The notes beneath the pieces were generated by a model. The model was not told the origin of the DNA, made no database searches, and saw nothing but the letters and a program-made list of their open reading frames with translations. The position numbers were made by a program, and so were the translations under genes. Shown piece after piece: positions 53,318 through 64,000 of a DNA stretch of 64,000 bases. The first letter of the stretch is position 1. Every line of letters starts with the position of its first letter. The stretch is from Rheinheimera hassiensis (GTDB taxonomy: Bacteria; Pseudomonadota; Gammaproteobacteria; Enterobacterales; Alteromonadaceae): assembly GCF_022436675.1 (NCBI RefSeq), contig NZ_JAKUJZ010000002.1, forward strand, positions 124,001-188,000. Direction: 5' to 3'.

Positions 53318-53980
53318 ATGGCATACCAACACCTGGATATTAATGGAAACACTATCGGCTTGCCTGTCGGTAAAGTTGTTTGCATCGGTCAGAACTATCA
53401 GGATCATATTGCCGAAATGCAAAGCAAAACGGCCCCTGAAGCGCTGTTTTTTATTAAACCGTCTACCGCACTGTGTGTAATGGCTCCCGGTTTTACTATT
53501 CCCTCAGCACAAGGCGCAGTACATAACGAAACCGAGCTGGCGGTACTAATTGGCCAGCCGTTAAAGCAGGCCGGTTATGCGGCGGTAAATGACGCAATCT
53601 GGGGTTACAGTTTAGCGCTGGATCTGACGCTTCGTGATATACAGGCTCAGCTTAAGCAATTGGGGCGGCCGTGGGAGATAGCCAAAGGTTTTGATGGCGC
53701 CTGTCCGGTAGCCGGTTTTGTCGAAAAAGCCCGGGTGCAGCATCCGCAGCAACTGGATTTTAGCCTGACAGTTAATGGCACGCAGCGTCAGCAAGGTAAT
53801 ACCGCCAATATGATTCGTGGTATTACCCAGCTTATCAGCGAAATGAGCCAGCATTTTACATTGTTGCCAGGCGACATTGTGCTAACCGGTACTCCGGCAG
53901 GCGTTGGCTCGCTCAGTTCTGGTGATACGCTGCAGCTACAACTTTCCGATCTTTTTACAGTAAACAGCAAGGTAAACTAA
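53318..53980 (+). CDS. ycgM: Fumarylacetoacetate hydrolase-family protein, YcgM-like
   Basis: 220-residue FAH-fold protein. The KVVCIGQNYQDHIAEM start, EALFFIKPSTAL, HNETELAVLIG metal-binding residues and FDGACPVAGFV, with the closing LLPGDIVLTGTPAGVGSL, are complete. E. coli YcgM acts on acylpyruvates and oxaloacetate-like compounds; the substrate here is inferred. It starts five bases after the transglycosylase stop and two bases before the ycgN start. Confidence 0.92.
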   Translation: MAYQHLDINGNTIGLPVGKVVCIGQNYQDHIAEMQSKTAPEALFFIKPSTALCVMAPGFTIPSAQGAVHNETELAVLIGQPLKQAGYAAVNDAIWGYSLALDLTLRDIQAQLKQLGRPWEIAKGFDGACPVAGFVEKARVQHPQQLDFSLTVNGTQRQQGNTANMIRGITQLISEMSQHFTLLPGDIVLTGTPAGVGSLSSGDTLQLQLSDLFTVNSKVN

Positions 53981-53982
53981 AA

Positions 53983-54477
53983 ATGGCGTTAGCAGAGCGG
54001 TTCTGGGAAGCAAAAAGCCTGGACGAAATGAACACTGAAGAGTGGGAAGCCTTATGCGATGGCTGCGCTAAATGCTGTTTGAATAAGTTTATTGACGACG
54101 ACGAGGAAGAAGGCCCGACAGCCGTGCTGCATCAGGATGAACAGGTGCATTACACTAATATCGCCTGTCGCTATTTAAACAGCCATAAATGCGAGTGCAC
54201 CGAGTATACCCAGCGCACAGTGCTGGTGCCTGACTGCATCGCATTAACAAAAGAAAATCTGAAAAACATTTTCTTTATGCCTACCAGTTGCGCCTACCGG
54301 CGTTTGCATGAAGGGCGCGGCTTGCCGCAATGGCATCCGTTACTCAACGGCGGTAAAAAAAGCCTGATGCATAAAAAACAGATGTCAGTGCGCAATAAAA
54401 CCATTTCTGAGTTGCAGGTAAACCTGGACGACTTTGAAGATTTTATCGTGCGCTGGCCACTAAACGATCTGGATTAA
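53983..54477 (+). CDS. ycgN: YcgN, YkgJ-family cysteine cluster protein (UPF0260)
   Basis: 164 residues. Eight conserved cysteines in LCDGCAKCCLNKF, CRYLNSHKCECTEYTQR, VPDCIAL and SCAYRRLHEGRG mark the YcgN type, which probably binds zinc or an iron-sulfur cluster. The function is unknown. It is the last gene in the ycgL-ycgN neighbourhood linked to min across the Gammaproteobacteria. Confidence 0.94.
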   Translation: MALAERFWEAKSLDEMNTEEWEALCDGCAKCCLNKFIDDDEEEGPTAVLHQDEQVHYTNIACRYLNSHKCECTEYTQRTVLVPDCIALTKENLKNIFFMPTSCAYRRLHEGRGLPQWHPLLNGGKKSLMHKKQMSVRNKTISELQVNLDDFEDFIVRWPLNDLD

Positions 54478-54501
54478 ACAGCGCTGAGCGGAGTTACTGT
54501 C

Positions 54502-55119
54502 TTGTCTTTTTTTGATTATATTCAGCAGGTATTTACGCATTTCAGCCCGATAACAGTTCAGTTATTGCTTAGTGCGACGGTGGTGGTGCTGTATTTTATT
54601 ATCAGCCGCCGGGTTATGCCACTGCTATATCAGGTTATTGCCCACAGTAAGCTTAAAGCAGAAATGAATAAACGCGCAGCGGCGGTGTTTCATATTATGC
54701 TGGTGTTACTGCTGGTTGTGGTGCTAAGCATCATCTGGGGTATTGATATCCGCGGATTGCTGGTGCTGGCCTCATCCATGATTGCCGTGGTGGGGGTTGC
54801 GTTATTCGCTGCCTGGAGCCTGCTTAGTAATATTACCGCGTTTTTTATCCTGCTGGGGCAAAAGGCTTTTGCTGAAGGCATGGAGGTTAGGGTCATTGAT
54901 GGCGGTAATTATCTTGAAGGCCGCATTGTGGAAATTAACCTGTTTAGCACCGTACTGCGCACCAAAGATAATGAGCAGGTGGTCTACCCGAATAACCTGT
55001 TAATATCGCGTCCTGTTATCGTATTTCCAAAGAAAAGCCGTACTGTGGTGCATCACTCCGCAGCGGAAAAAGCCCAGCGCTGGCGTCGTAAGATGTTGAT
55101 TAGCCAGAAAAGAGATTGA
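54502..55119 (+). CDS. Short MscS-family mechanosensitive channel-like protein
   Basis: 205 residues, TTG start with GGAG nine bases upstream. Three hydrophobic helices occupy about 18-34, 62-83 and 85-115; the last is the pore-like helix (VLASSMIAVVGVALFAAWSLLSN). The beta domain reads GMEVRVIDGGNYLEGRIVEINLFSTVLRTKDNEQVVYPNNLLISRPVI. It is much shorter than MscS (286): the C-terminal vestibule domain is missing, and the basic tail ends the protein. Osmotic release is plausible, but whether it forms a channel alone is not known. Confidence 0.88.
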   Translation: MSFFDYIQQVFTHFSPITVQLLLSATVVVLYFIISRRVMPLLYQVIAHSKLKAEMNKRAAAVFHIMLVLLLVVVLSIIWGIDIRGLLVLASSMIAVVGVALFAAWSLLSNITAFFILLGQKAFAEGMEVRVIDGGNYLEGRIVEINLFSTVLRTKDNEQVVYPNNLLISRPVIVFPKKSRTVVHHSAAEKAQRWRRKMLISQKRD

Positions 55120-55212
55120 TTTTTTCGTGACAGCGCAAATGGCCGCTGGTACATTTTGTCTAACGCAATGATAACCCCAAAGCAATGATAACAATAACAC
55201 TATGCTGCCCAG

Positions 55213-58200
55213 ATGCGCTTAAAACAAATCAAACTGTCCGGCTTTAAGTCGTTTGTTGACAGCACCAGTGTACCTTTCCCACAGCAGATGACCGCTGTGG
55301 TTGGCCCCAATGGTTGCGGTAAGTCTAACGTTATTGATGCGGTGCGCTGGGTGCTGGGTGAAAGCTCAGCTAAAAATCTGCGTGGTGACGCCATGACAGA
55401 TGTTATTTTTAATGGCTCGTCGCAGCGCAAGCCGGTGTCACAGGCATCGGTAGAACTGGTGTTTGAAAATACCGAAGGCCGCCTGGCAGGTGGCCTGGCC
55501 GATCGCAGTGAAATAGCGATTAAACGCATAGTCACCCGTGATGCGCAGTCGAATTACTTCTTAAATGGCAGTAAATGCCGCCGGCGTGATATTACCGATA
55601 TCTTCTTAGGCACAGGCCTTGGGCCGCGCAGCTACGCCATTATTGAACAGGGTATGATTTCACGGCTGATAGAATCCCGCCCGCAAGAGCTACGGGTGTT
55701 TATCGAAGAAGCCGCCGGTATTTCCAAATACAAAGAGCGGCGCCGTGAAACGGAAAACCGTATTAAACATACCCGCGAAAACCTCGACCGGCTGGCCGAT
55801 GTGCGTGAAGAGCTGGGTAAAAACATTGAAAAGTTAAAACGCCAGGCTACTGCAGCGCAGCGCTACAAAGAGCTTAAAGCGCAAGAGCGTAAACTAAAAG
55901 CCGAGCTGACAACAATAAAATGGCTGCAGTACAGCAACCGGCTTAGCGCGCTGGAACAACAATTACAGCAACAGCAAACCGAACTGGAAAAATTTCAGTC
56001 GCAGGAACTGGGCGATCAGCGTGTGTTGCTGGAGCTAAAACAACAGGCTCAGGATGGCAGGCAGCAGTTGGATCTGGTGCAAAGCCGGTTTTATCAGCAA
56101 GGTGCCACGATCAGCCGGCTGGAGCAGCAAATATTGCATCAGCGTCAGCAACAGCAAACGCTCAGCGCACAAATGCAGCAGGCAAAGCACAGCCTGAGCC
56201 AGGCAGAAGACTTTATTGCCACCGAGCAGGCGCAACAAACTGAGCTGCAGCAACAGTTACAACAGGACGAACCGCAACTGGCCTTACTGAGCGAGCAACT
56301 GGACGAACTTACCCAGCAATTGCAGCAACTGGAAGATGAACAACAACAGCAACAACAGGCATTTCAGCACTGGCAGCAGCAACATTTTCGCTTACAGCAA
56401 CAACAGCAGCAACAGCAGTTGCAATTGCAGAACCAGCAACAACAGCTAAATCAGGTACAACAACAACAGCAGCAACTTGAGCAGGAAACCACAGAGCTGT
56501 CGCTTGAGCCGCTGCAGCTGCGCATCAGCCAGCTAAGTGCAGAGCTTGAACACACCACCCAGCTGTTACAACAACATACTCAGGCGCATAGCGAGGCACA
56601 GGACGATTTACAGCAGCATGAGCAGCTTAGCCGCCAACTGGAAGCAGGGCAGCTAAACGCCAAGAGTGAACTGCAGATGCTGCAGCGTGAGCAGCTAAAG
56701 TTGCAGCAACAGCAAAAGCAGCAGGATAACGAGCAGCAACAGTTATTACGCCAGTTACAGGTTAAACCCGGCTGGGCCGCTGCCGTTGCGCTGGTATTGG
56801 GGCAATTGCAGCATGCTGCGGTGGCAGCGCAACTTCCTGGGCAACCCGTCACTGTGGTAACGGCTAATAAACAGCCAGCCATAGCGGGCACGCTTGCTGA
56901 GGTAATACTGGCAGGTGTTTATCCTGACAGCTTTAACCATATTTTGCTGGCAGAGTCCGTAATAGCAGCGCAGCAAAGTGTTGCTGCCCTTAAAGCCGGC
57001 CAGTCAGTTATTTGCCAGCAGGGTTACTGGCTTGGCAGCAACTGGGCGCTGCTGGCCAGTGCCGCCGCGCAAGACAGTTATTTACTGCGCCACGAACGTT
57101 TAGCCCAGCTGGTTACTGAGCTGGCCAGTGCAGAGCAACAACAGCAAAGCATCGCCGAACAGTTGGCCGCCCGGCAGCAGGCTCTGCAGCAGGCGGCCGA
57201 TACACTGCAACAGGCACAACATAGCCTGCAGCAGGTGCAGCGACAAATACAACAGCAGCAAACCGGCGTGTTACTGGCCCAGCAAGAGCTGCAGCAAGCA
57301 CAAAAACTGGCGCAAAAGCTGGCAACAGAACGCGAACAACTGCAATTGCGTCAGGCGCAGCTGGAAGAAAGCATCGAGCAACTGACGCTGGCACAAGAGC
57401 AAAGCGCTGAGCAGCTACTTGAACATGAGTCAGATCAGCAACTGCTGCACAGCCAAAGCGGTACACAACAGCAGCACTTACAGCAACTGCGTGCCCAGTT
57501 TGAACAAAAACGCAGCCAGCAACAACAATTGCTGATGCAGCAAAAAGTGGCCGAGCAGCAATTACTCTCGCTGCAGCAAAGCCTGCAACGTGCCACAGTG
57601 CAGCAACTGCAGTTGCAGGAGCAGTTAAACCAATTAAGCAATAAGCTACAGCCGGACGATGAGCCCGAGCTGATATTGCAGGAGCAACTGCAGCACAGCT
57701 TGCTTGAGCGGGAAGAGGCTGAACAACAGATGATTGCACAGCAGGAATTACTGGGGGCTACCGAGCAGCAAATCCGCCAGTTAGAGCAAGGTCAGCAAGG
57801 TATTGTGCAAATACTGAATAAAAAGCGCAGCGAGCTGGAAGAGCTGCGCCTTGATAGCGAAGGTTATCGTGTACGCGCCAACAATATGCTGGAGTTGCTG
57901 CGCGAGCAGCAGGCCAGTATGAAAGATATTCTGCCGCAATTACCGGCCGATGCTGAAGAGGCGCTATGGCAGCAACAGCTGGATAAAACCATTGATGCTG
58001 TTGGCCGGCTTGGGCCTATAAACCTGGCGGCTATTGAAGAGTACGAGCAGCAAGCTGAGCGTAAGCAGTATCTGGATGCGCAGAATAACGACTTAACCTC
58101 AGCGATGGAAACACTGGAAACGGCTATTCGCAAGATAGATAAAGAAACACGGCAGAAGTTTAAAGACACCTTTGAGCAGGTAAACGAAGGCTTAAAAACA

Positions 58201-58626
58201 CTGTTTCCTAAGGTATTTGGCGGCGGTAGTGCTTATCTTGCGCTTACCGAGGATGACTTACTGGAAACCGGTGTTACTATCATGGCGCGACCGCCAGGTA
58301 AAAAAAACAGTACAATACATTTATTATCGGGTGGTGAAAAAGCCTTAACCGCTTTATCATTGGTGTTTTCGATTTTCCGGCTTAATCCGGCGCCTTTTTG
58401 CATGTTAGATGAAGTAGATGCGCCACTGGACGACGCCAACGTTGGCCGGTTTTGCAATCTGGTGCGGGAAATGTCAGAAACAGTACAATTTATTTATATT
58501 AGCCACAATAAAATTGCCATGGAAATGGCGGCGCAGCTAATGGGCGTGACAATGCAGGAACCCGGCGTGTCACGTGTTGTTGCTGTCGATGTGGATGATG
58601 CTGTTAAAATGGCAGCAGCCTCTTAA
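55213..58626 (+). CDS. smc: Chromosome segregation protein SMC, extremely glutamine-rich coiled coil
   Basis: 1137 residues. The ATPase head halves are at the ends: Walker A VVGPNGCGKSNVIDAVRW (near 35), Q-loop DAMTDVIFNGS, signature LLSGGEKALTALSLVF (near 1037) and Walker B PFCMLDEVDAPLDDANVGRF (near 1062). Between are two coiled-coil arms and a hinge (about 515-640; KPGWAAAVALVLGQLQHAAV). The arms are full of Gln runs (for example QQQQQQQQLQLQNQQQQLNQ), far beyond normal. SMC condenses and segregates chromosomes; the usual scpA/scpB partners are not here. zipA follows 14 bp later. Confidence 0.96.
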   Translation: MRLKQIKLSGFKSFVDSTSVPFPQQMTAVVGPNGCGKSNVIDAVRWVLGESSAKNLRGDAMTDVIFNGSSQRKPVSQASVELVFENTEGRLAGGLADRSEIAIKRIVTRDAQSNYFLNGSKCRRRDITDIFLGTGLGPRSYAIIEQGMISRLIESRPQELRVFIEEAAGISKYKERRRETENRIKHTRENLDRLADVREELGKNIEKLKRQATAAQRYKELKAQERKLKAELTTIKWLQYSNRLSALEQQLQQQQTELEKFQSQELGDQRVLLELKQQAQDGRQQLDLVQSRFYQQGATISRLEQQILHQRQQQQTLSAQMQQAKHSLSQAEDFIATEQAQQTELQQQLQQDEPQLALLSEQLDELTQQLQQLEDEQQQQQQAFQHWQQQHFRLQQQQQQQQLQLQNQQQQLNQVQQQQQQLEQETTELSLEPLQLRISQLSAELEHTTQLLQQHTQAHSEAQDDLQQHEQLSRQLEAGQLNAKSELQMLQREQLKLQQQQKQQDNEQQQLLRQLQVKPGWAAAVALVLGQLQHAAVAAQLPGQPVTVVTANKQPAIAGTLAEVILAGVYPDSFNHILLAESVIAAQQSVAALKAGQSVICQQGYWLGSNWALLASAAAQDSYLLRHERLAQLVTELASAEQQQQSIAEQLAARQQALQQAADTLQQAQHSLQQVQRQIQQQQTGVLLAQQELQQAQKLAQKLATEREQLQLRQAQLEESIEQLTLAQEQSAEQLLEHESDQQLLHSQSGTQQQHLQQLRAQFEQKRSQQQQLLMQQKVAEQQLLSLQQSLQRATVQQLQLQEQLNQLSNKLQPDDEPELILQEQLQHSLLEREEAEQQMIAQQELLGATEQQIRQLEQGQQGIVQILNKKRSELEELRLDSEGYRVRANNMLELLREQQASMKDILPQLPADAEEALWQQQLDKTIDAVGRLGPINLAAIEEYEQQAERKQYLDAQNNDLTSAMETLETAIRKIDKETRQKFKDTFEQVNEGLKTLFPKVFGGGSAYLALTEDDLLETGVTIMARPPGKKNSTIHLLSGGEKALTALSLVFSIFRLNPAPFCMLDEVDAPLDDANVGRFCNLVREMSETVQFIYISHNKIAMEMAAQLMGVTMQEPGVSRVVAVDVDDAVKMAAAS

Positions 58627-58640
58627 TTAAAGGTAACCTT

Positions 58641-59543
58641 ATGGCTGACGAATTACGTTTGGTATTTATTATTCTCGGCGCCTTAGTATTAGGTGCATTG
58701 TTGCTGCATGGATTATGGACAGTGCGTAAAAACGCCGGCCAGCCCAAGCACAGGTATTATGACGAACAAGCTGCGAAGGCAGAAGAAAAAGCAGATGGCT
58801 TTGACGAGCTGGGTGTCGGTGCTGTACGCGTGGTAAAGGCAGGCGATAAAGCAGCAGCAGTTAAACCGACCGTTTCGCCGGCAAAAACATCTGTGTTTAA
58901 ACGCGCTGAAACTGCTGCGGTAAAGCGCCCGCCAGCCGCCCCGGTAAAGGCCGAAGTGCAAAGCGAGCTGCCGTTTGATGAGCCCAAAGAGCCGCAACTG
59001 AATTTTTCTGCGCTGGCAGATGATGACGAACCCAGGCTGCACACTGAGGCTGACTATGCTGTTGAGGCTGAACCCGAGCCTGAGCCACAAACAGCAGCTG
59101 TGGTTGAAGAAGAGCCCGCCGAAGTGCTGATCCTGTATGTGTTATTGCCTGAAGGCAAAGAGATGAAAGGGCCGGATCTGCTGTCGTCGTTACTGACACT
59201 GGGTTTTAAATACGGCGAGATGGATATTTTCCACCGTCATCTGGACAGCGCAGGCTCAGGCGCGGTGTTATTCAGCCTGGCCAATATGTTTAACCCCGGC
59301 ACTTTTGACTTAGAAAATATCGAAAAGCTTGGCACCCGTGGCGTGAGTTTATTTATGACACTACCTGGCCCGGGCGAGCCGCTGCAGAACTTTAACCTGA
59401 TGCACAATGCAGCAAAAAAACTGGCGGAAGAATTCGGCGGGCAGGTGCTGGACGGCCAGCGCAGCGTGCTTACGGTGCAAACCGTGCGGCACTATGTGGA
59501 TAAAATCCGCGAATTTCAGCGCCAGCGTTTAATCCACGGCTAA
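58641..59543 (+). CDS. zipA: Cell division protein ZipA
   Basis: 300 residues. An N-terminal membrane anchor (LVFIILGALVLGALLLHGLWTV) is followed by a basic patch, a long acidic, Ala/Pro-rich linker (about 30-165) and the FtsZ-binding domain (about 167-300; VLILYVLLPEGKEMKGPDLLSSLLTLGFKYGEMDIFHRH, DLENIEKLGTRGVSLFMTLPGP). ZipA tethers FtsZ to the inner membrane early in division. The smc-zipA-ligA order is shared with Shewanella and Vibrio. A terminator follows before ligA. Confidence 0.96.
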   Translation: MADELRLVFIILGALVLGALLLHGLWTVRKNAGQPKHRYYDEQAAKAEEKADGFDELGVGAVRVVKAGDKAAAVKPTVSPAKTSVFKRAETAAVKRPPAAPVKAEVQSELPFDEPKEPQLNFSALADDDEPRLHTEADYAVEAEPEPEPQTAAVVEEEPAEVLILYVLLPEGKEMKGPDLLSSLLTLGFKYGEMDIFHRHLDSAGSGAVLFSLANMFNPGTFDLENIEKLGTRGVSLFMTLPGPGEPLQNFNLMHNAAKKLAEEFGGQVLDGQRSVLTVQTVRHYVDKIREFQRQRLIHG

Positions 59544-61685
<2,142 letters not shown>

Positions 61686-61686
61686 G

Positions 61687-62022
61687 ATGCCGGATTTTCT
61701 TTATCAGTTGTTACTGGATTGGGGCAGTTTTTTCCGGCCTTATGTGCGGGACATTGCCCTGGCTATGGTAGCAACCTGTCTGGTGGTATTTGGTGATGAT
61801 TTAAACCGTTTTGTGCGCCGCCAGATTGCCCACATGCATTTTATCTGGCGTACCAGCATTTTTATTCTGCTGTGTGCCTTTGGTTACGGCGCACTAACCA
61901 TTTTCCTGACACCTTTGGTGGCAGGCCAGTTGAGCCGAATAGGCAACCTGTGGCTACCGTGGATTTGTCTGGGTATTTTTACACTGCTGGGCATACTGGC
62001 ACAACGTAAGCGCCAGCTATGA
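61687..62022 (+). CDS. DUF3392 family membrane protein
   Basis: 111 residues with three hydrophobic helices (about 20-38, 52-72 and 85-105). FFRPYVRDIALAMVATCLVVFGDDLNRFVRRQIAHMHFIWRTSIFILLCAFGYG resembles DUF3392. No function is known. It starts one base after the ligA stop and overlaps the next gene by four bases (ATGA), so all three are probably translated together. Confidence 0.85.
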   Translation: MPDFLYQLLLDWGSFFRPYVRDIALAMVATCLVVFGDDLNRFVRRQIAHMHFIWRTSIFILLCAFGYGALTIFLTPLVAGQLSRIGNLWLPWICLGIFTLLGILAQRKRQL

Positions 62023-62507
62023 CACAGCCGCCGCTCTGGCCGGTGCTGGACGATCACGGCTTGCATAAAGTACCGCTGCGCTTTTACTGGCTGTTGCTGT
62101 TGTTGTTACGGCCTTACATTTGCTGGGTGCTGGTATTAACGTTACCGCAGGCGCAGCGTGATATGCTGGCGTTATTTTATCCACGCCAGGCTGATTTTAT
62201 CCTCGCCTGTATTGTGGCAGCACCGCTGCTGTTGCTCATTGCAGCTCTTAGCCAGCGAAAACCTAAAGGCCATAGCGGCTGGCGGCATATCTGGCGCTTT
62301 GGTCTTGGCTTAATGTTGCTTGTAGCCATACCTGACCTGATATTAACCATAGTGCACTTGCCATCACAGGTAATGCTGGACGCGCCCTGGCGTATTTTAT
62401 CGCCGGTGTTGTTGTTTATTGGCTGCCTGTGGTTGTTGCGCTCACGCGTTTTAAAAACGGTGTTTTCCGAGTGGCCTGAGCAGGATACCAGCAAGAGTAA
62501 ATCTTAA
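62019..62507 (+). CDS. DUF2919 family membrane protein, YfeZ-like
   Basis: 162 residues with about four transmembrane helices. The opening WPVLDDHGLHKVPLRFYWLLLLLLRPYICWVLVL fits DUF2919 (E. coli YfeZ). Its function is unknown. Its stop overlaps by four bases the stop of the convergent response regulator. Confidence 0.83.
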   Translation: MTQPPLWPVLDDHGLHKVPLRFYWLLLLLLRPYICWVLVLTLPQAQRDMLALFYPRQADFILACIVAAPLLLLIAALSQRKPKGHSGWRHIWRFGLGLMLLVAIPDLILTIVHLPSQVMLDAPWRILSPVLLFIGCLWLLRSRVLKTVFSEWPEQDTSKSKS

Positions 62508-64000
62508 ACGGCGGTTTCGTTTAAATACTTTTGCCTTAACTGCAGATAACGCTCCTGTTGCCCGGCTTTTAGTTTACTGCTGTCAATAAGGTACTGGCAT
62601 TGCTGCAGCAGGTTTTGACGTTGCTGCGGCGGGCAAAGCGGGCGTGGGGCGGTTAACAGTGTTTGTAGCAGGTTAAGCGCTATGCCGGCGTTTTTCGGCA
62701 TAACTTGGGCTGCCATAACAAAAGCGGCAAACGCTTCTTGCCAGTTACCATGTTGGTACAGGCGCACTGCATTGTTATTCAGCTCTCTTGGCCCCTGCGG
62801 CATCCGTTCGCGTTCTTGCTGCTCCTGGTGCAGGTAATGCATAAATACCGGCTCAGGCTGTTGTTTACGGCAATGCTCGGTAATTTGCCGGAACAGTTGT
62901 CTGGACGCATCAGCTAAGCCTACTTCATGCAAGGCTTTGGCTTTATCCAGCGCATCTTCCAATGAAGTAATTTCAGGTTGCGGTTCAAGCTCTGCCAGCA
63001 ATTGCCGGGCCTTATCGCGATGATCCTGCAGGTACATCAGCCTGGCTTGTAATACCTGCTGTTGCTCGGTCAGTTTATGGCTGGCAAATTGGTGCTGCAC
63101 CATATTCAGTGACAACGTGGCCTGGCGGTTAAGCCGCGATTGCTGTTCAGTGTCTTCAGTGCTCAGGGCAAAATCTATACTGGCGCGCGCCATATTCAGA
63201 TATAAATCCGGTTGTTCATAAATTGAGTTACGGGCAAATTTAACCATATCCCGGGCAGCACGATATTGAATTTCATAATCGTGGTTTAGCCGTGACAACT
63301 GCAGCAGCTTTTGCTGGCGTAGCAAATTACGCGGCGCTATGTTAGCAGCAGCCAGAATATGTTGTTGAGCCTGTTGGTAATGCTGCTGACGAAACTCCAA
63401 ATCACTTAAACAATCCAGTGCAAACAGCCGGGTTTCCTGCCGTTTGAGCATCTGCTCCAGCTCAGTAAATGCCTGTTGTTCGTTGCCTTGTTGCAATAAA
63501 CAGCGCACCTGGCCAATTCTGGCCCAGCTAAATGGCTGAATTTGCAGCATGGCCGTAAAAAATACCCTGGCATCGTCCCAGTTGGCTTGTTGCAGTAAAA
63601 TATCACCTTTAATTTTAAGTAGCAGTGGAAACAGCTTATGCAGTTCCGTTTTTCCAAGTTGGATATTGATGTGCTGCAATGCTTTGTCCAGCGCGTTCTG
63701 TTCCAGCAAGTCATAAACCGGCCGTAGTAACTGTTTGCGCTTTAGCACCCGCTCAATGCGCTGCTGTAAATCGCGGATAATAAACGGCTTAGCCATAAAT
63801 TCATCCGGCTGTAATTCCAGCACGCTGTGTACCAGGGCGGGGTCGGTCTCGGCGCTGATAAAAATCACGCCGCAGGCTGGCTTATGCAAACCGCGGGTCT
63901 TTAATTCATCAAATAACTGATAGCCATCTTTGCCTTTAGACAGGTTGTAATCACAGATCACTAAGTCGTAACTATTTTGCCGGCAAAGCTGCAGAGCTGT
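62504..64000 (-). CDS. Response regulator with TPR-like helical tail (5' end outside window)
   Basis: The frame is open to the window edge, so the N-terminal residues, including the first acidic pair of the receiver domain, are missing. What remains begins TALQLCRQNSYDLVICDYNL, where the Asp in CDYNL is the expected phosphoacceptor. IFISAETDPALVHSVLE and the Lys in DEFMAKPFIIRDLQQRIE follow. The rest (about 400 residues) is a helical, TPR-like repeat region with AFTELEQMLKRQETRLFALDC and repeated QQAQQHIL helices. There is no DNA-binding output domain, so it probably acts through protein contacts. I recall similar proteins in Shewanella and Vibrio. Confidence 0.87.
   Translation of the reverse strand, partial: TALQLCRQNSYDLVICDYNLSKGKDGYQLFDELKTRGLHKPACGVIFISAETDPALVHSVLELQPDEFMAKPFIIRDLQQRIERVLKRKQLLRPVYDLLEQNALDKALQHINIQLGKTELHKLFPLLLKIKGDILLQQANWDDARVFFTAMLQIQPFSWARIGQVRCLLQQGNEQQAFTELEQMLKRQETRLFALDCLSDLEFRQQHYQQAQQHILAAANIAPRNLLRQQKLLQLSRLNHDYEIQYRAARDMVKFARNSIYEQPDLYLNMARASIDFALSTEDTEQQSRLNRQATLSLNMVQHQFASHKLTEQQQVLQARLMYLQDHRDKARQLLAELEPQPEITSLEDALDKAKALHEVGLADASRQLFRQITEHCRKQQPEPVFMHYLHQEQQERERMPQGPRELNNNAVRLYQHGNWQEAFAAFVMAAQVMPKNAGIALNLLQTLLTAPRPLCPPQQRQNLLQQCQYLIDSSKLKAGQQERYLQLRQKYLNETAV

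Noticed and set aside
56000-57740. Long open frames antisense to or out of phase with smc
   Set aside because: They arise from the CAG/CAA repeats, which read as open in several frames; the encoded Ala/Val- or Ser/Cys-rich sequences have no gene features.

Overview
This is a chromosomal window from a gammaproteobacterium of the Alteromonadales/Chromatiaceae type, most like Rheinheimera, Arsukibacterium or Alishewanella. The assignment rests on remembered protein resemblance and on gene order: yggS-proC-yggT-yggU-rdgB-hemW divergent from pilTU, yoaA-tsaB...fadD-rnd...minEDC-ycgL-ycgMN, and smc-zipA-ligA. There is no 16S or tRNA gene to confirm it. I see no prophage, insertion sequence, CRISPR array or complete mobile element; nearly everything is core metabolism and cell biology.

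Layout: (1) 1-5 kb: the end of a BtuB-like receptor, msrA, an EAL phosphodiesterase with a degenerate GGDEF domain, and ccoG. (2) 5-10 kb: a MocR/YdcR-type regulator, then a patchy accessory stretch with a truncated glyoxalase, a YgfF-like dehydrogenase, a GNAT acetyltransferase, a DUF924 protein, a pyridoxamine-oxidase-fold protein and a 57-residue Pmp3/YqaE membrane peptide. (3) 10-16.7 kb: a DUF885 lipoprotein and the hemW-rdgB-DUF4426-yggU-yggT-proC-yggS operon. (4) 16.6-23.7 kb: pilT-pilU, two CBS proteins, a transglycosylase, a DUF3422 protein, an RhtA-like exporter and a fasciclin protein. (5) 23.8-27.7 kb: an S46 peptidase and a PocR/GAF/GGDEF cyclase. (6) 27.8-35.5 kb: the full histidine operon hisGDCBHAF(IE) on the minus strand. 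It is preceded by a his leader peptide, MNIITVLRHHHRY, and an attenuator with a 22-bp terminator stem.

(7) 35.7-46.7 kb: yoaA-tsaB, two small orphan proteins, an SDR-DUF2878-chalcone-isomerase-like trio, an alkaline phosphatase, an exported methyltransferase, fadD and rnd. (8) 46.8-55.1 kb: a four-repeat DUF4397 lipoprotein, a large unknown exported protein, minCDE, ycgL, an MltB-type transglycosylase, a YcgM-like hydrolase, ycgN and a short MscS channel. (9) 55.2-64 kb: smc (very glutamine-rich), zipA, ligA, two membrane proteins and a response regulator with a TPR-like helical tail that runs off the window.

The most unusual non-coding content is a family of about 65-165-bp dispersed elements. 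They share a core (CGCCGTAAA...GGCTCGATT...GGCATCCATGCC...CAACGGTT), while their outer arms differ in sequence but remain self-complementary. Copies lie at 23.73 kb, 28.53 kb, 28.66 kb and 41.03 kb. The middle two form an inverted pair inserted inside the his operon between hisF and hisIE. A different nested-hairpin element follows tsaB at 38.74 kb.
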